Assembly: GCA_036525535.1 (NCBI GenBank)
Contig: DATDAH010000111.1
Coordinates: 1 to 6,493 of the forward strand
DNA from: DATDAH01 sp036525535
Lineage (GTDB): Bacteria; Actinomycetota; Acidimicrobiia; Acidimicrobiales; DATDAH01
Direction: 5' to 3'
Length of the DNA: 6,493 nt
In this document: positions 4,761 to 6,493 of the stretch, one piece after another
Layout: every line of letters starts with the position of its first letter
How positions within the stretch are numbered: position 1 is the first letter of the stretch
Made by a program: the position numbers and the translations under genes
Notes under the pieces: generated by a model
What the model was told of the DNA's origin: nothing
Databases searched by the model: none
The model's input: only the letters and a program-made list of their open reading frames with translations

Positions 4761-5516
4761 ATGGACGCCAGCAGACGGCAAGCGGCGGAGGTGCTGGAGC
4801 GACCAGCGGTCGACGGGCGGGTGCCGACGAGCCGGCCCGGCACCGCCGGCGGCATCGACTGGCGCCCGGTGCTGGCGTCGCTGTTCGGGGCCTACACCGC
4901 ATTGGCCCTGGCGTTCAGCGCCGCGGGCGTCGCTCTCGTCCACCTCGGTCCCCTGGAAGGACTACGGGACTGGGACCTGTCTGTCAGCGAGTGGTTCGAG
5001 GCCCATCGAACGGCCACCTGGGACAGCGTGATGACCTTCGGTTCCCGCTTGGGCGAGACCGAAGCCGTCGTGGCCGTGGCGATCATCGCCGTAGCCGTCC
5101 TGTTCCGCCTCCATCATCGATGGGCCGCCGCGGTCATCGCCTTCGGGCTCGCCCTGGAGGTGGCCACCTTCATCACGGCCAACAACCTCGTGCGCCGTGA
5201 CCGGCCCCCGGTGTCCACCGTGGGCGACGCCCCGACCACCTTCAGCTTCCCTTCCGGCCACGTCGCCGCCACCGTCGTCCTCTGGGGTGGTCTGGCGCTC
5301 GTGGTCCTGGCTCTCACCCGCCGCAACGCCCTGCGGGCGCTCGTCTGGTTGGCTCCCGTCCTGTTCGTGGCCGCGGTCGCATCCGCCCGGGTCTACCGGG
5401 GCATGCACTTCCTCACCGACGTGGTGGCGGGCGTCGTGCTCGGGGTGCTCACCCTTGTGATCGTCTGGAGGACCTTCGCGCCTCCGTCAGCTCTAGCGCA
5501 GGAGGACCGAGAATGA
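4761..5516 (+). CDS. PAP2-family membrane phosphatase (second copy)
   Basis: 251 residues with a polar N-terminus (1-34) and six hydrophobic segments near 36-61, 101-116, 119-140, 168-186, 192-208 and 218-236, the usual six-helix PAP2 core. Catalytic motifs 2 and 3 are intact: PSGH at 164-167 and R210-x5-H216-x3-D220. Motif 1 ends in the expected RP (148-149), but the Lys normally seven residues before the Arg is Asn141; two neighbouring Arg (145, 146) might compensate. Such RDRPPV-type motifs without the Lys recur in actinobacterial PAP2 proteins as far as I recall, so activity is still likely. The substrate is probably a lipid mono- or diphosphate facing the outer leaflet. The ATG at 4761 has a good AAGGGGA Shine-Dalgarno 7 nt upstream. 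The stop codon overlaps the lipid-kinase start by 4 bp (ATGA at 5513-5516), so the two are translationally coupled. Apart from the motifs it resembles the divergent neighbour little; the pair are not recent duplicates. Confidence 0.9.
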   Translation: MDASRRQAAEVLERPAVDGRVPTSRPGTAGGIDWRPVLASLFGAYTALALAFSAAGVALVHLGPLEGLRDWDLSVSEWFEAHRTATWDSVMTFGSRLGETEAVVAVAIIAVAVLFRLHHRWAAAVIAFGLALEVATFITANNLVRRDRPPVSTVGDAPTTFSFPSGHVAATVVLWGGLALVVLALTRRNALRALVWLAPVLFVAAVASARVYRGMHFLTDVVAGVVLGVLTLVIVWRTFAPPSALAQEDRE

Positions 5517-6397
5517 CCACCGTCGCCGTCGTGGCCCACACCGGCAAGTACCTCGACGGAGGCCTCGACCGGCTCCGCGCCGTGCTCGCCCACGAAGGGG
5601 TGGACGCTCCCCTCTGGTACGAGGTGCCGAAGAGCAAGAAGGCGCCGGCCCGGATCCGGGAGGCGGTGGACGCCGGTGCCGACCTCGTGTTCGTCTGGGG
5701 CGGCGACGGCATGGTGCAGCGCAGCATCGACGCCCTGTCGGATCCCGCCGTCGCAGTGGCGATCGTCCCGGCGGGCACCGCCAACCTGCTCGCCTCCGAG
5801 CTCGGGATACCGACCGACATCGACGAGGCGGTGGCCATCGGGCTCCACGGTGGCCGGCGGGCCCTCGACGTCGGCGTGGTCAACGGCGAGCGGTTCGTCG
5901 TGATGGCCGGCACCGGCTTCGACGCCCGGATGATCCGCGACACGGACAAGGCGCTGAAGGCCCGGGTGGGCCGCGTGGCCTACGTCTGGACCGCGGCCCG
6001 CAACCTTCGGGCTGGACGGGTCGGGATGACGGTCCGGGTCGACGGCTCGACGTGGTTCGAGGGGCCCGCCAGCTGCCTGCTCGTCGGCAATGTGGGCACG
6101 GTGCTCGGAGGGCTCCCGGCGTTCCCGGAGGCCGCGCCCGACGACGGTGTGCTGGAGGTCGGCGTGGTCACGGCGGACGGCATGCGCGAGTGGGCCCGGG
6201 TGCTCGGCGCCCTGGCGTCGGGACGGCCTGACCGCTCGCCCCTGACGCGGATGACCGCTGGGCGGGACGTCGCGGTGCACCTCGACGCCAAGCTCCCCTA
6301 CGAGCTCGACGGCGGTGACCGGAAGAAGACCAAGCACCTCACATTCGGCGTCGAGCCCTCGGCGATCACCGTCTGCGTGCCCGAGGAGGATTCATGA
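5513..6397 (+). CDS. Diacylglycerol-kinase-type lipid kinase (DagK/YegS/BmrU family)
   Basis: 294 residues, the usual length for soluble bacterial DAGK-catalytic-domain proteins. The N-terminal nucleotide-binding lobe carries GGDGM at 63-67 (the family GGDGT with Met for Thr) and P-A-G-T-A-N-L-L-A at 86-94, the P-x-GT-x-N motif. The C-terminal beta-sandwich lobe carries GTGFDA at 133-138, PDDGVLEV at 209-216 in the position of the acidic metal-binding loop, and YELDGG at 263-268. The reaction is ATP-dependent phosphorylation of a lipid hydroxyl, most often diacylglycerol to phosphatidate, at the inner membrane face. It has no membrane segment. A strong AGGAGG (5500-5505) lies 7 nt before the ATG, inside the end of the PAP2 gene. 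ATGA overlaps at both ends (5513-5516 and 6394-6397) place it in the middle of an operon between a PAP2 phosphatase and a probable YihY protein. The substrate could also be another lipid such as a polyprenol or sphingoid base. Confidence 0.92.
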   Translation: MTTVAVVAHTGKYLDGGLDRLRAVLAHEGVDAPLWYEVPKSKKAPARIREAVDAGADLVFVWGGDGMVQRSIDALSDPAVAVAIVPAGTANLLASELGIPTDIDEAVAIGLHGGRRALDVGVVNGERFVVMAGTGFDARMIRDTDKALKARVGRVAYVWTAARNLRAGRVGMTVRVDGSTWFEGPASCLLVGNVGTVLGGLPAFPEAAPDDGVLEVGVVTADGMREWARVLGALASGRPDRSPLTRMTAGRDVAVHLDAKLPYELDGGDRKKTKHLTFGVEPSAITVCVPEEDS

Positions 6398-6493
6398 GCA
6401 CTGCCACCCCGATCCCCGAGACCGCCGACCTGAGCGGTGACGATGCGTGGGAGACCCTGCGCCACGTCGGCAGAGGTCGACTCGTGAAGGACG
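6394..6493 (+). CDS. N-terminal fragment of a probable YihY/BrkB-like membrane protein
   Basis: Only the first 33 codons are in the window and the frame is open at the right edge. The ATG overlaps the lipid-kinase stop as ATGA, and an AGGAGG (6384-6389) lies 4 nt upstream, so this is a real start in the same operon. The visible peptide has a polar, acidic leader (about 1-18), then WETLRHVGRGRLVKD at 19-33. A GDDAWETLR...GR..L.KD pattern before the first membrane helix resembles the N-termini of actinobacterial YihY/virulence factor BrkB proteins, from memory. That family is a polytopic inner-membrane protein of unsettled function. The gene call is firm; the family assignment is tentative because no membrane helix is visible yet. 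Confidence 0.6.
   Translation, partial: MSTATPIPETADLSGDDAWETLRHVGRGRLVKD

Noticed and set aside
2461..4902. An 813-codon open frame on the minus strand spanning the RCC1 and PAP2 genes
   Set aside because: Its translation is Arg/Gly/Pro-rich low-complexity sequence with repeats that simply mirror the RCC1 blades, and it covers genes with intact motifs in other frames. It is a high-GC shadow.
5393..6337. A 314-codon minus-strand frame opposite the lipid kinase
   Set aside because: The plus strand carries all DAGK motifs with operon-style starts; the antisense product has no motif.

Overview
This high-GC window has strongly G/C-biased third codon positions and dense, short-spaced genes on both strands. 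It reads as a chromosome segment of an actinobacterium. The gene types (secreted Cys-paired RCC1 propeller, DNRLRE-metallophosphatase, ExoD-family protein, PAP2/lipid kinase/YihY-like run) would fit Acidimicrobiia or a related deep lineage, but that placement is inference from gene style, not a phylogenetic result. I see no rRNA, tRNA, CRISPR array, insertion sequence or phage gene.

Layout. (1) Minus strand, 1-1800: a 216-residue ExoD-family membrane protein is followed 31 bp downstream by a secreted DNRLRE-domain metallophosphatase, which runs off the left edge and lacks its C-terminus. (2) Plus strand, 1942-2409: a 155-residue, very acidic protein made of seven exact 19-residue DxDGDGxxD repeats, with no signal peptide. 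A plausible intrinsic terminator follows it. (3) Plus strand, 2527-3756: a secreted seven-bladed RCC1-type beta-propeller with one cysteine pair per blade. (4) Minus strand, 3762-4622: a complete PAP2-family membrane phosphatase, convergent with the RCC1 gene; the two stop codons are 5 bp apart. (5) Plus strand, 4761-6493: a run of a second PAP2 phosphatase, a diacylglycerol-kinase-type lipid kinase and the first 33 codons of a probable YihY/BrkB-like membrane protein. Consecutive genes in this run share 4-bp ATGA stop/start overlaps.

How the genes may work together. The right half looks like a membrane-lipid module. A PAP2 enzyme (lipid phosphate removal) and a DAGK-type enzyme (lipid phosphorylation) are translationally coupled, and a second PAP2 gene diverges from them. 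They could run a phosphorylation/dephosphorylation cycle on diacylglycerol or a polyprenol carrier. The left half is oriented to the cell surface: a secreted phosphatase, an exopolysaccharide-related membrane protein and a secreted propeller. The DGDG-repeat protein sits between them with no recognised partner. It is the least explained gene here and the best candidate for something undescribed.

Translation starts fall into two classes. Three genes (metallophosphatase, ExoD, RCC1) have a TANNNT -10-like hexamer 6-8 bp before the ATG and no convincing Shine-Dalgarno, which suggests leaderless mRNAs. The other five have recognisable Shine-Dalgarno sequences.
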